Of a stretch of DNA of 64,000 nt, positions 37,045-44,986 are shown piece after piece (the first letter of the stretch is position 1; each line of letters begins with the position of its first letter). This DNA is from Cyanobacteria bacterium FACHB-DQ100 (GTDB taxonomy: Bacteria > Cyanobacteriota > Cyanobacteriia > Leptolyngbyales > Leptolyngbyaceae). The DNA is taken from assembly GCA_014695195.1 (NCBI GenBank), contig JACJNW010000035.1, positions 1 to 64,000 on the forward strand, given 5' to 3'. The notes under the pieces are model-generated. The model was not told the DNA's origin, made no database searches, and saw nothing but the letters and a program-made list of their open reading frames with translations. The position numbers and the translations under genes are program-made.

Positions 37045-37980
37045 TTAGCCTGCTGAGGATGAGGACGCGATCGCAACGTTCTTTAAAAAATTTAGCGGAC
37101 GCAATTGTTTCAGCGTTTCGAGTTGCTCGGAGTTTCGGACTAAAAGCGCACCTGCAAAGGCAAGAGAGTTCACCGCGATCGCACTATATTCGGCTTGTGA
37201 TCGTGGCACAATCATCATCCATTCTCGCGTTGCTAAAAAGTTATAGGGAGCCGATTGTATAATTTGATTAGAATCAATTCTTACGGCTTCGAGTAACTCC
37301 CAATAGCGTTCTAAAAGTTGCTTAGCGGTATCAATTCGATCAAGTTTTGTGAAGGCATGAATAAAGGGAAATTCGGGAATTGTGGTAATGCGATCGGCAG
37401 AATTTACAGCGTTAATTAAGGGGTCGATCGGTAAACGAATTCCCTCAACAAACGGGAATGGAACCAGTTGTAGATGCTTGTGACGCTGGCTTGCTCCTGC
37501 CACTGAGCCGGCATTATAAAACGCTAATCCATCCACTTCGGCTAAACATGCCCATAGTGCTGCAAAATCGTCCAGCGTTAATAAAGCTTCTTGTTCTTCA
37601 AAGGCACGAGTAATAATTAATAGGTGATGATCGGCAACGTTGAATTTATTCAAAAGACAAACGTGAGTGTCAGAAATATCAACAACAAATAAATCGCGAT
37701 CGTAGGGAAGAAATGGATTAATCGGTTTTCCAGTTGCAATCTCTTCTTGTTTTTGCTTCAGGTCGGAGACTTCTTTGCGAATCAGATTGGTGACAGTGCG
37801 GACGAGAAATTTCGCGCCTGCTTGCTCGATAAATTCGTGAGTGGTTGGAATTGAAAGGAGTGCGCCACAAGAAAGCGCGTGTTGCGTTTGCTCGATCGTG
37901 CGTTGCCACAGAACTCCGGGATTTTCCAGTAACCGAAGATGCACAGAGTCAGACACAAATTCAGACACAAATTCAGACAT
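37045..37980 (-). CDS. ATP adenylyltransferase (Ap4A phosphorylase)
   Basis: A 311-residue HIT-superfamily enzyme of the APA1/2 type that splits Ap4A with phosphate to ATP and ADP. The key segment VAGASQRHKHLQLVPFPF (about residues 155-172) has the H-x-H-x-Q nucleotidyl-transfer motif preceded by the GAS binding loop. NKFNVADHHLLIITRAFEEQE near 100 and the C-terminal PYNFLATREWMMIVPRS are also typical. The N-terminus carries a duplicated EFVSEFVS produced by a tandem 12-base repeat in the DNA at about 37955-37980. ATG 37980 is preferred over 37992. Middle gene of DUF4385-Apa-PPK2. Confidence 0.9.
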   Translation of the reverse strand: MSEFVSEFVSDSVHLRLLENPGVLWQRTIEQTQHALSCGALLSIPTTHEFIEQAGAKFLVRTVTNLIRKEVSDLKQKQEEIATGKPINPFLPYDRDLFVVDISDTHVCLLNKFNVADHHLLIITRAFEEQEALLTLDDFAALWACLAEVDGLAFYNAGSVAGASQRHKHLQLVPFPFVEGIRLPIDPLINAVNSADRITTIPEFPFIHAFTKLDRIDTAKQLLERYWELLEAVRIDSNQIIQSAPYNFLATREWMMIVPRSQAEYSAIAVNSLAFAGALLVRNSEQLETLKQLRPLNFLKNVAIASSSSAG

Positions 37981-38008
37981 AGTAAAGAGCAAGAATTACC
38001 ACTTTCAA

Positions 38009-38464
38009 CTATTTCACATCTTCGTAGCGCTGGCGATGCGCGGTCAGTTGTGTGATGTAGCCGGGATCAAGTTTTGCAAGCTGCCACTTTTCGTAAAAAA
38101 TCTTGGCGGATTCGGCTTTGATCGGGTCTTCTTCACGGGGCAGTACGGTTTTATCGGTGGCGTATTTGCGCCCGGATTTGTGGTTTGCGTAGCGGCGCGA
38201 TCGAGTGTATCCCATCTGCAAAAATTTCCGCGCCATGTCCATGCCGACAAAATCACCTTGCGCTTTATAGTCTTGAAAAAGCTGATAGATCTTATCGGCT
38301 GAAATTCGCGCAATCTCTGGAGTCTTGAATCTCCAGTGTGGCAGAATCTCGCTTTTGTAAGGCTCGACTAACAGAACGCCTTGTTCGCCTTTTCCAACGC
38401 GGTAGAGCTCCGGGTGCTCTCTGAAATTGACCTGAGTGAAATCGATCGAGTAATCAAATGCCAT
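38009..38464 (-). CDS. DUF4385 family protein
   Basis: A 151-residue basic soluble protein matching DUF4385: a DYSIDFTQVNFREHPELYRVGKGEQGVLLVEPYKSEILPHWRFKTPE-type start (seen as adjacent conserved segments), FVGMDMARKFLQMGYTRSRRYANHKSGRKY in the middle, and the KAESAKIFYEKWQ end. The family is widespread, but its function is unknown. The stop is 28 bases before the Apa start, so the three genes form an operon. A role in nucleotide or stress metabolism can be guessed only from the neighbours. Confidence 0.85.
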   Translation of the reverse strand: MAFDYSIDFTQVNFREHPELYRVGKGEQGVLLVEPYKSEILPHWRFKTPEIARISADKIYQLFQDYKAQGDFVGMDMARKFLQMGYTRSRRYANHKSGRKYATDKTVLPREEDPIKAESAKIFYEKWQLAKLDPGYITQLTAHRQRYEDVK

Positions 38465-38513
38465 CGGTGGAAATTCGACTCTAGACTAATTCAAGCAGGT
38501 GCAAGATTTCTAG

Positions 38514-39293
38514 TCATGTCCCACGAGAACGATTTCTAGAAAAGAACAGCAGAACCAACGCGATCGCGCTGCCAATCGCCGTGACTGAAATTGCAAATTG
38601 AGCAAACTGACGAACGGCGATCGCCAACAATGCCCAAATGATCACACCTGTAAATGCAACATCTCGATATCGAATCACGATCGCGGCTGTAATCGCTGCG
38701 GCAATCAAAATCATGATCACTGTCGAGATCGTGCCATCAATCCCCGCTCCAGTCCAGCCCGAAGCATACAAAGCAGACGCAACATTCACGATCGACGCAA
38801 CGCTAATCCAGCCCAAGTAAATACTAATTGGAACCTGAGCTAACCATTTTTCCTCACGCGGAACGCGGCTATTGGGGAATCTAGACCACAAGTAGGCAGC
38901 AATCAGGTTAATCAAAATTCCGAACATCAGTGCAACAGATAACCAAAACTGCTGCAACTGAAAGGCATACACCCAAACAATTTGAAAGAGAGATGCCCAA
39001 ATGATTGGAGCGCGTAACTTCAGCAAATGGGAATTAAAACGCTGAGACGGTAATGCTTGATAAATTCCGAAACCAATCAGCCCAAGATAAATCACGCCCC
39101 AAATCGCAAACGCATAATTTGCTGGCGTAATCCGTACACCGCCTAGAATCGTGTTTGCGACTGCTCCAATGCTCAATCCTCGCAGCGGGAAGAAATTAGA
39201 GAGTGCATTAATGACGATCGCAGCCAAAATTGCGGCAATGGTTCCAAATTGGAGCGCCACTATAACCGAAGAATTTCGCCCAGATTCCTGCAT
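38514..39293 (-). CDS. TspO/MBR-like (tryptophan-rich sensory) membrane protein
   Basis: A 259-residue membrane protein with about seven helices. A conserved TPANYAFAIWGVIYLGLIGFGIYQ stretch (about residues 55-78, seen as consecutive motifs), WASLFQIVWVYAFQ and YLGWISVASIVN are typical of the TspO-like tryptophan-rich sensory family. It is about 100 residues longer than classical TspO (160), with extra helices at the C-terminus. TspO proteins bind porphyrins; whether this one does is open. It is 49 bases upstream of the DUF4385 gene. Confidence 0.8.
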   Translation of the reverse strand: MQESGRNSSVIVALQFGTIAAILAAIVINALSNFFPLRGLSIGAVANTILGGVRITPANYAFAIWGVIYLGLIGFGIYQALPSQRFNSHLLKLRAPIIWASLFQIVWVYAFQLQQFWLSVALMFGILINLIAAYLWSRFPNSRVPREEKWLAQVPISIYLGWISVASIVNVASALYASGWTGAGIDGTISTVIMILIAAAITAAIVIRYRDVAFTGVIIWALLAIAVRQFAQFAISVTAIGSAIALVLLFFSRNRSRGT

Positions 39294-39356
39294 ATCACCT
39301 CTCGGAACTCGCTCTTATACCGTAGCGATATTTTGGGCTGCGATCCTCTTTCTGAT

Positions 39357-39764
39357 TTAAGATTTCTCGCTCGGTTCGATCCACTTCCACATCGGGTGGC
39401 TTTGCCCTTGCTGGCGAATTTTTAAGACGGTTTGTTCGAGCTTTTGCTGCTCCTCGATCGGCAACCCAAATAGAATATTCCGGCTCTGCCAAATCAATAC
39501 GCTCAGCGTCATGCCAATACAGAATCCGAGTCCGACAGTCGCAGGCAAATTCGAGATCAGCCCGTGTCGTAGGGCTGCCCAAGTGAAATAGTCCTGCATG
39601 AGTGAAATCGGGTAGCGCAGCTCCCAGAGGCTCCATGCCCCGATCGTTAGCCACAACCCGATCGCCACAAGCCACCGCCCGATCACCGTCGATCGATGCA
39701 GACGTTGAACTGCCGCTTGAAATTTTGGATCAAGTTCGACTTCGGGTGAGTCAGGAGGTGTCAT
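39357..39764 (-). CDS. Conserved membrane protein behind secF
   Basis: A 135-residue protein starting at ATG 39764; an in-frame TTG at 39773 is less likely. Two or three hydrophobic helices: VIGRWLVAIGLWLTIGAWSLW near 30, and PATVGLGFCIGMTLSVLIW near 75. A charged C-terminal tail holds the phrase LPIEEQQKLEQTVLKIRQQG. Unknown function. It starts 10 bases after the secF stop, so it is third in the secDF operon, suggesting a Sec-related or simply co-expressed membrane role. Confidence 0.75.
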   Translation of the reverse strand: MTPPDSPEVELDPKFQAAVQRLHRSTVIGRWLVAIGLWLTIGAWSLWELRYPISLMQDYFTWAALRHGLISNLPATVGLGFCIGMTLSVLIWQSRNILFGLPIEEQQKLEQTVLKIRQQGQSHPMWKWIEPSEKS

Positions 39765-39774
39765 ATTCTTCAAT

Positions 39775-40737
39775 CTAATCGCTAGTCGCCTCAGCCGTCA
39801 CAGGCGCAAATGCGCGTCCCCGCTTTTCACGCCACAGTGCTAACAATGTACTGGCAATAAAGATGCTTGAATACGCTCCCATCGTAAATCCGATAATCAA
39901 CGCTAGGGCAAAGTTCTTCAGCGTTTCTCCTCCGAAGAAAAAGAGCGCAAACAGCGTTAACAAGACGGTTAATGTCGTATTGAGCGATCGTGTTAACGTC
40001 TGATTTACCGCATCATCCACGATTTCGTTGATATGCCGACCGGGATTAAGTTGGATTGTTTCGCGGACGCGATCGTAAATCACCACCGTATCGTTGACCG
40101 AGAAACCGACGATCGTTAACAGCGCCACGACAAATAAACTATCGATTTCGGTTTTCAACGGGGTGAGTCCGAGAATCGCGAAGAAGCCGACCGTGATCAA
40201 AACGTCGTGGAACAGCGCGATGATGGCGAAGAGCGCGTAATCCAATTCAAAGCGGAACGTCATGTAGAGCGTGATACCTGCAAAGGAAACGATCAGTGCG
40301 ACTAGGGCAGATTGAAACAGTTGTCGCCCGATCGTCGGCCCAACCGTGTCGATCTGCGTTTTTTTCGCATCAAACTTACCGACTTTTGATTCGAGTTCTG
40401 CTTGCAGTTTAGTGCGCTGATCTACGCTGAGCGTATTCGTCCGAATCAAAGCAGCGCGCTGGTCTTGACCGACGAGCTGCAGACTAGCATCTCCTAGATT
40501 CTCATCGCGCAGCACTTCGCGGATCGCGTCGAGGCTAATCGGTTTGTCGCAGTTTCCAGGCTGACTGCAATCGAGTTCTACCTGAAGCCGCGTTCCACCT
40601 TTGAAGTCAAGCCCCGGACGCAACGGCGTACCAATTTGAGTTTGCAGAATCACCATCGCAATGATGCCGGCAAGAATACAGAGGGCAGAAATCGTCCACC
40701 ACAATCCCCGTTGGCGAATGACATTCAGTTTCATCAA
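39775..40737 (-). CDS. secF: Protein translocase subunit SecF
   Basis: A 320-residue RND-family partner of SecD that uses the proton gradient to pull secreted proteins through the SecYEG channel. Six membrane helices with a periplasmic loop (about residues 35-140) including [13 protein letters not shown]. The conserved [16 protein letters not shown] motif follows near 205 and a [22 protein letters not shown] helix near 245. The start overlaps the secD stop by 4 bases, so translation is coupled. Confidence 0.95.
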   Translation of the reverse strand: MMKLNVIRQRGLWWTISALCILAGIIAMVILQTQIGTPLRPGLDFKGGTRLQVELDCSQPGNCDKPISLDAIREVLRDENLGDASLQLVGQDQRAALIRTNTLSVDQRTKLQAELESKVGKFDAKKTQIDTVGPTIGRQLFQSALVALIVSFAGITLYMTFRFELDYALFAIIALFHDVLITVGFFAILGLTPLKTEIDSLFVVALLTIVGFSVNDTVVIYDRVRETIQLNPGRHINEIVDDAVNQTLTRSLNTTLTVLLTLFALFFFGGETLKNFALALIIGFTMGAYSSIFIASTLLALWREKRGRAFAPVTAEATSD

Positions 40738-42155
40738 GTGGTCTCCGAGATCGATTGTTTAGCTTTATGCAGATTGGGACAGAACCATGCTGGCTTGCGG
40801 AGTCCCGGAAACGTAATCGCGTACATCATCAGTGTGCGGCTGCAAGTGACTGCGGTGAACATACTGATCGCAACCCCTAACAACAGCGTTACGCCAAATC
40901 CTTTGACCAGTCCTGAACCGAACCAAATCAAGGCAATACAGGCGATCGCAGTCGTCACGTTACTGTCAAGAATGCTGGAGAAGGCGCGGAAAAAGCCGGA
41001 TTCGACCGATCGATACAGCGTCTTTCCAGCAAGTAACTCTTCACGAGTCCGCTCAAAAATCAGAATGTTCGCATCAACCGCCATCCCGATACTGAGAATG
41101 AATCCGGCGATTCCAGGCAGTGTCAAGGTCACGCCTAAGAGCTTGAATCCGGCATAGGTTAAGAGCGCATAGATGATCAGAGAAATTGCGCTGATTACAC
41201 CCGGCAATCGGTAATACACAATCATGAAGCCGAGAACCAACAGCAATCCACCGATTCCTGCGTAAATGCTGCTCTGAATACTATCGCGTCCCAGAGTTGC
41301 GCCGACGGTGCGGTTTTCAACGACTTCGACCGGGAACGGTAACGCACCCCCGCGTAATTGCACCGCTAAGTCGGTTGCTTCTTGAGCGGTAAAGCGTCCG
41401 GTAATCGTGGCTCCTCCGCCTGTAATTCCGGTTTGAGCGAATTCTGCACCCACAGACGGGTAGCTGATTAATCCGTTATCGAGGAAGATGCCCAGCGATC
41501 GACCCGTTCCCGCTAAGCTTTTCGTCAGCTGGGCGAATTTGTCGCCGCCTTCCTGGTCGAATTTCAGTCCGACGCTAAACGCATCTGAGCCAGGGGCGGA
41601 TTCTGCAAAAGCGTTCTGTAAATTTTTACCGACTAGCGCGGGTGGATCAAATAGAGACGCGATCGCTTCGTTGCTGCGTTTGATCGCGGCTTGATTTTCC
41701 TCGATCGCTTTTGCGTCGTCGGATTTACGCAGTTCGGCTTGCTTTCTGAGGAACTCTTGGCGGATCGATTGTTCGATCCGGAGCCTGTCTTCGGTTCCGG
41801 CTTTTTGTGCCCGGAAGTCAAGCTGTGCGGTGCCGCCTAAAACGCGCTCGGCTTGTTCCGGGTCGTTGACTCCGGGCAACTGGACTAAAATTTGATCTTC
41901 GCCCGCCGTTTGAACGAGCGGTTCGGACACGCCCAATCCGTTAATCCGACCTTCGATCACGCGCTGCACGTCTTCTAGCTGCTGCTGCGTGATTCTTTGC
42001 ACATCACCCGTTGGCTTGACCTGGATCGTAATCTGCGATCCGCCGCGCAAATCCAAGCCGAGCAGGGCTGGAAAATGGCGCTGATCGAAGATGATGTAGA
42101 GCGAACCCAGCACCAGCACCAAAATCAGTATTAATAATCCTCGTTGCCGTCCCAT
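40734..42155 (-). CDS. secD: Protein translocase subunit SecD
   Basis: A 473-residue RND-type subunit. The first helix (residues 5-23) is followed by [14 protein letters not shown], the P1 periplasmic head with [10 protein letters not shown]-like [18 protein letters not shown], and [34 protein letters not shown] before five more helices that include the proton-path motif [20 protein letters not shown] (near 365). First gene of the secD-secF-membrane protein unit. Its promoter should lie in 42156-42377. Confidence 0.95.
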   Translation of the reverse strand: MGRQRGLLILILVLVLGSLYIIFDQRHFPALLGLDLRGGSQITIQVKPTGDVQRITQQQLEDVQRVIEGRINGLGVSEPLVQTAGEDQILVQLPGVNDPEQAERVLGGTAQLDFRAQKAGTEDRLRIEQSIRQEFLRKQAELRKSDDAKAIEENQAAIKRSNEAIASLFDPPALVGKNLQNAFAESAPGSDAFSVGLKFDQEGGDKFAQLTKSLAGTGRSLGIFLDNGLISYPSVGAEFAQTGITGGGATITGRFTAQEATDLAVQLRGGALPFPVEVVENRTVGATLGRDSIQSSIYAGIGGLLLVLGFMIVYYRLPGVISAISLIIYALLTYAGFKLLGVTLTLPGIAGFILSIGMAVDANILIFERTREELLAGKTLYRSVESGFFRAFSSILDSNVTTAIACIALIWFGSGLVKGFGVTLLLGVAISMFTAVTCSRTLMMYAITFPGLRKPAWFCPNLHKAKQSISETT

Positions 42156-42377
42156 AGCCAGTCTTTATTATGACAAAGGCTATGATAGCGCTTTCTTTGT
42201 ATGACGTTGCATTCGATACGGTTTCAGCAACAAAAACGCCTGATTGGAAAGATGAGCGATCGCGCTTTGTGTTGGCATCTCTAGAGGTGAATTGATCGAA
42301 GGTCGGCTTTCGTCTTCTGAGTTGTAGGCTGCGATCGCACAAGTATACTGACAGCGCTTCACGATCAAATCAATCTG

Positions 42378-42535
42378 ATACCGAATCAATTTATTAATGC
42401 GACAGATCCTTCGCCCCCTAAATCCCCCATACTGGGGGACTTTGAGAATCCGAAACAGATTTAGGCTTGAAGTCCCCCACTCGTGGGGGATTTAGGGGGC
42501 GAAGGATCTGTCGCACTCAAAAATCAATTTGGTAT
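42378..42535. repeat. Foldback repeat, copy C (158 bp, with 30-bp perfect inverted arms)
   Basis: Bounded by ataccgaatc (42378-42387) and aatttggtat (42526-42535). A perfect 30-bp inverted repeat occupies 42399-42428 and 42485-42514 (starting gcgacagatccttcgccccc, and its complement ending ggatctgtcgc). The 56-base interval contains two further half-palindromes of the ccccc/ggggg type. The transcript or single strand would form a long hairpin. It is the largest member of the family and may be a nested pair of copies. The neighbouring bases 42156-42377 hold no gene. Confidence 0.85.
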
Positions 42536-42641
42536 GAGGCGATGGCGATCAAGGATTGGAAGTGGCACTGCACGATCGATTAGTCGGGGTTGAGGAGCGC
42601 TTGGAATCGATCGTCTTGCCGACGAAATTTCTCTTCAATTT

Positions 42642-42743
42642 ATACCGAATTAGACATAAAATGCGACAGATCATACTCAAAGTCCCCCAGAATGGGGGAT
42701 TTAGGGGGCGAGAATCTGTCGCATCCACAAATCAATCTGGTAT
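42642..42743. repeat. Foldback repeat, copy D (full 102-bp element)
   Basis: ataccgaatt at 42642-42651 and aatctggtat at 42734-42743 bound an element of 102 bp, the same length and layout as copy B at 29105. It has gcgacagat near the left end, atctgtcgc near the right end, and the gtcccccagaatggggga core. It lies 106 bases after copy C. 42744-42929 then leads to the next gene and shows only a 7-bp stem aatcagc/gctgatt near 42844-42874. Confidence 0.85.
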
Positions 42744-42929
42744 TACTCAACCACAGGTAATGGCGTGTTGCAGAATGGCAATTGCTGAGTCAACCTGCTT
42801 TTGGAAGCCATAACAGCAGGCTTTGCCGTAATTCAGTAACGCGGAATCAGCAGAGATCGAGTGCGATCGCTGATTCCATTGGGCATCCTCAGACGGTATA
42901 CCTTTCTATCCCTAAAGCAGCTCTACCCG

Positions 42930-43418
42930 ATGGCATCCCAGAATCTTCCCGCCCAGCTTTCAGACACCGACCTCGAAGAAATCAAAGCCGCCCTTGCGAC
43001 GATCGAAGCCCAGATGCCGTTTCTAGTGCATCTCAGCACCGAAGAACGCCGCAAGCTGTTCAAGATGGGCAACAAAAGCCTCTCGTTTGTCAACAACAGC
43101 CTGATCGCCGCTCAATCCAATCCCGATATTCTCCCTGCCAGCTTCGATCTCGACAAGTTCCGCAGCAACTATGAACTCGCGACCACCCTGACCGAAGTGC
43201 TTCTGAGACTGCAACAACTCACCGAAAAAGTAGACGATACCTTAATCTCGGTGAGCAGCGAAGCGATGACCGATAGCCTCACTGTCTACGACTACATCAA
43301 AACCGCCTCTAAAAAGACTCCGGGACTCAAAGCCGTTGCCGATCAGTTAGGCGAACGCTTCAAAGCCACTCGCTCCAGAGCATCGAAAGAAGCCCCGACT
43401 CCTGCATCCGTTTCTTAA
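42930..43418 (+). CDS. Conserved small helical protein, unknown
   Basis: A 162-residue soluble helical protein. ATG 42930 begins MASQNLPAQLSDTDLEEIKAAL; the open frame upstream is unrelated in character. Features: LVHLSTEERRKLFKMGNKSLSFVNNSL near residue 35, DLDKFRSNYELATTL near 75, and VYDYIKTASKKTPGLKAVADQLGERFK near the end. I recall similar uncharacterised proteins in many Bacteroidetes and cyanobacteria with the same order of motifs (mgdKtvsFv, then a vYxxvKxAAk end), but no function is known. It is followed at once by the 21-bp array. Confidence 0.75.
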   Translation: MASQNLPAQLSDTDLEEIKAALATIEAQMPFLVHLSTEERRKLFKMGNKSLSFVNNSLIAAQSNPDILPASFDLDKFRSNYELATTLTEVLLRLQQLTEKVDDTLISVSSEAMTDSLTVYDYIKTASKKTPGLKAVADQLGERFKATRSRASKEAPTPASVS

Positions 43419-43422
43419 TCAA

Positions 43423-43674
43423 GTTCCAATACTCGCTGATGAATCATTTAATCTCGTTGGCGAGTGTTGATCACTCATTCACGAGTCTTTATGACTCACG
43501 CACGAGTGTTTGATCCTCGCGGGCGAGTGTTGATCACTCATTCACGAGTCTGCGATCGTCGTTGGCGAGTATTGATCACTCATTCACGAGTCTTTGATCG
43601 TCGCCCACGAGTGTTGATCACTCACGCACGAGTCTCGAATCCTCGTCGATGAGTCTTGATCGCTCGTGGATGAG
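43423..43674. repeat. Tandem array of twelve 21-bp units with inverted arms
   Basis: From 43423 to 43674 the sequence is exactly periodic at 21 bp for 12 units, starting 4 bases after the preceding stop codon. The first two and last two units are the most diverged. Most units contain gatc followed by an arm pair of the type ctc-n6-gag (for example actcattcacgagt). The units at 43465-43485 and 43528-43548 are identical and 43570-43590 differs by one base. Because 21 is divisible by 3, the plus strand is open across it (43464-43652) and would encode 7-residue repeats such as VLITHSR. I judge it noncoding. Confidence 0.9.
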
Positions 43675-43723
43675 TGCCAGTTTCTAGAAGGAGTTGTCGA
43701 TCGCTTCGTTTCAGTCGGCTTCA

Positions 43724-43828
43724 GCCCCCTAAATCCCCCAAATTTGGGGGACTTTGAATGTCAAAAATTTCCTGGAATCCCAAAATTACTTATTGTCAAA
43801 GTCCCCCAGAATGGGGGATTTAGGGGGC
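43724..43828. repeat. Foldback repeat, copy E (inverted pair of cores)
   Basis: gccccctaaatccccca at 43724-43740 and its exact inverse complement tgggggatttagggggc at 43812-43828 enclose 71 bases. The left arm continues aatttgggggacttt and the right arm begins caaagtcccccagaa, so two family cores face each other. The outer ataccgaatt/aatttggtat ends are missing. It lies 27 bases beyond the pdhB stop and could act as its transcription terminator. Confidence 0.8.
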
Positions 43829-43854
43829 AGTTTGCCAGTGACTTCAACTCCCTT

Positions 43855-44838
43855 CTAAACCTTCAACGGAACCATGTTGCGAACCGCTTCCACAATCTGC
43901 GGCGGTTGCACGATCGTTAAAGCCTCAAGCGTTCCATTGTAAGGAGTCGGAATATCTTGCGAAGACATCCGCAACACGGGCGCATCGAGTTCATCGAAGA
44001 AGCGATCGTTAATCGAAGCGGTCAGTTCCGCTCCAATTCCCCCAGTTCGCATACATTCTTCCACAATAATCACGCGATGCGTTTTGCAGATTGATTCACC
44101 GATCGTCTCAAAATCCAGTGGCTTGAGCGAAAGCAAATCAATTACTTCGCAGTCATACCCTTCTTTATCTAACGTCTTCATCGCCTGCATCACATGATGC
44201 CGCATTCTCGAATACGTCAGAATCGTGACATCTTTGCCTTTTCGCACGACTTCAGCTTTATCAAGCGGCAGGTAATATTCTTCGCTCGGCAGGTCTTCTT
44301 TCAGGTTGTAAAGCAGAACGTGCTCAAAAAACAGCACGGGATTATCGTCTCGAATCGCCGACTTCAGCAATCCTTTGGCGTTGTAGGGAGTCGAACACGT
44401 AACGATCTTCAATCCGGGAACCGCTTGGAAATAAGCTTCCAGCCGTTGCGAGTGTTCTGCACCTAAGCGGCTACCGACTCCACCAGGGCCGCGAATCACG
44501 ATCGGGATCTTGAAGTTCCCACCCGACGTATAGCGCAACATCCCCGCATTATTCGAGATCTGGTTGAACGCCAGCAGCAAAAAGCCCATGTTCATACCTT
44601 CGATAATCGGGCGCAATCCGGTCATTGCCGCGCCGATCGCCATCCCGGTAAAGCTGTTTTCAGCGATCGGCGTATCGAGCAGCCGCAGATCCCCATACTT
44701 CTTATATAAATCCTTCGTGACTTTGTAGGAGCCGCCGTAATGACCGATATCTTCTCCCATCACCAAAACCGTCGGGTCTTTTGCCATTTCTTCGTCGATC
44801 GCTTCCCGAAGGGCATTAAAGAAGAGTGTCTCTGCCAT
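43855..44838 (-). CDS. pdhB: Pyruvate dehydrogenase E1 component beta subunit
   Basis: A 327-residue subunit that with PdhA decarboxylates pyruvate and passes acetyl to E2. Motifs: [19 protein letters not shown] (residues 22-41, ThDP-contacting Glu), [25 protein letters not shown] (near 57-80), [20 protein letters not shown] (near 117-135), and [15 protein letters not shown] near the C-terminus. The length is normal. pdhA is not adjacent, as usual in cyanobacteria. It is divergent from hom across about 150 bases. Confidence 0.95.
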   Translation of the reverse strand: MAETLFFNALREAIDEEMAKDPTVLVMGEDIGHYGGSYKVTKDLYKKYGDLRLLDTPIAENSFTGMAIGAAMTGLRPIIEGMNMGFLLLAFNQISNNAGMLRYTSGGNFKIPIVIRGPGGVGSRLGAEHSQRLEAYFQAVPGLKIVTCSTPYNAKGLLKSAIRDDNPVLFFEHVLLYNLKEDLPSEEYYLPLDKAEVVRKGKDVTILTYSRMRHHVMQAMKTLDKEGYDCEVIDLLSLKPLDFETIGESICKTHRVIIVEECMRTGGIGAELTASINDRFFDELDAPVLRMSSQDIPTPYNGTLEALTIVQPPQIVEAVRNMVPLKV

Positions 44839-44986
44839 TGCGTCTCAATCTAAATAAAGTACGTGCAAGGTCTCATTTTATAAGGAGCGAGGACATTCCG
44901 TATAGTGATCTCGCAACAAACACGATTTCCCGCGAATGCCAGCCTTCCCATAAAATTGAAGATCTGTCGTGAATGGGTAAAAAGCT

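Noticed and set aside
43464-43652. Open frame with 7-residue repeats (VLITHSR type) across the 21-bp array
   Set aside because: It is a direct consequence of a 21-bp period; no ribosome site, extreme Arg/His bias and no known family.
43423-43674. CRISPR array
   Set aside because: Units are contiguous with no unique spacers, and no cas genes are present.
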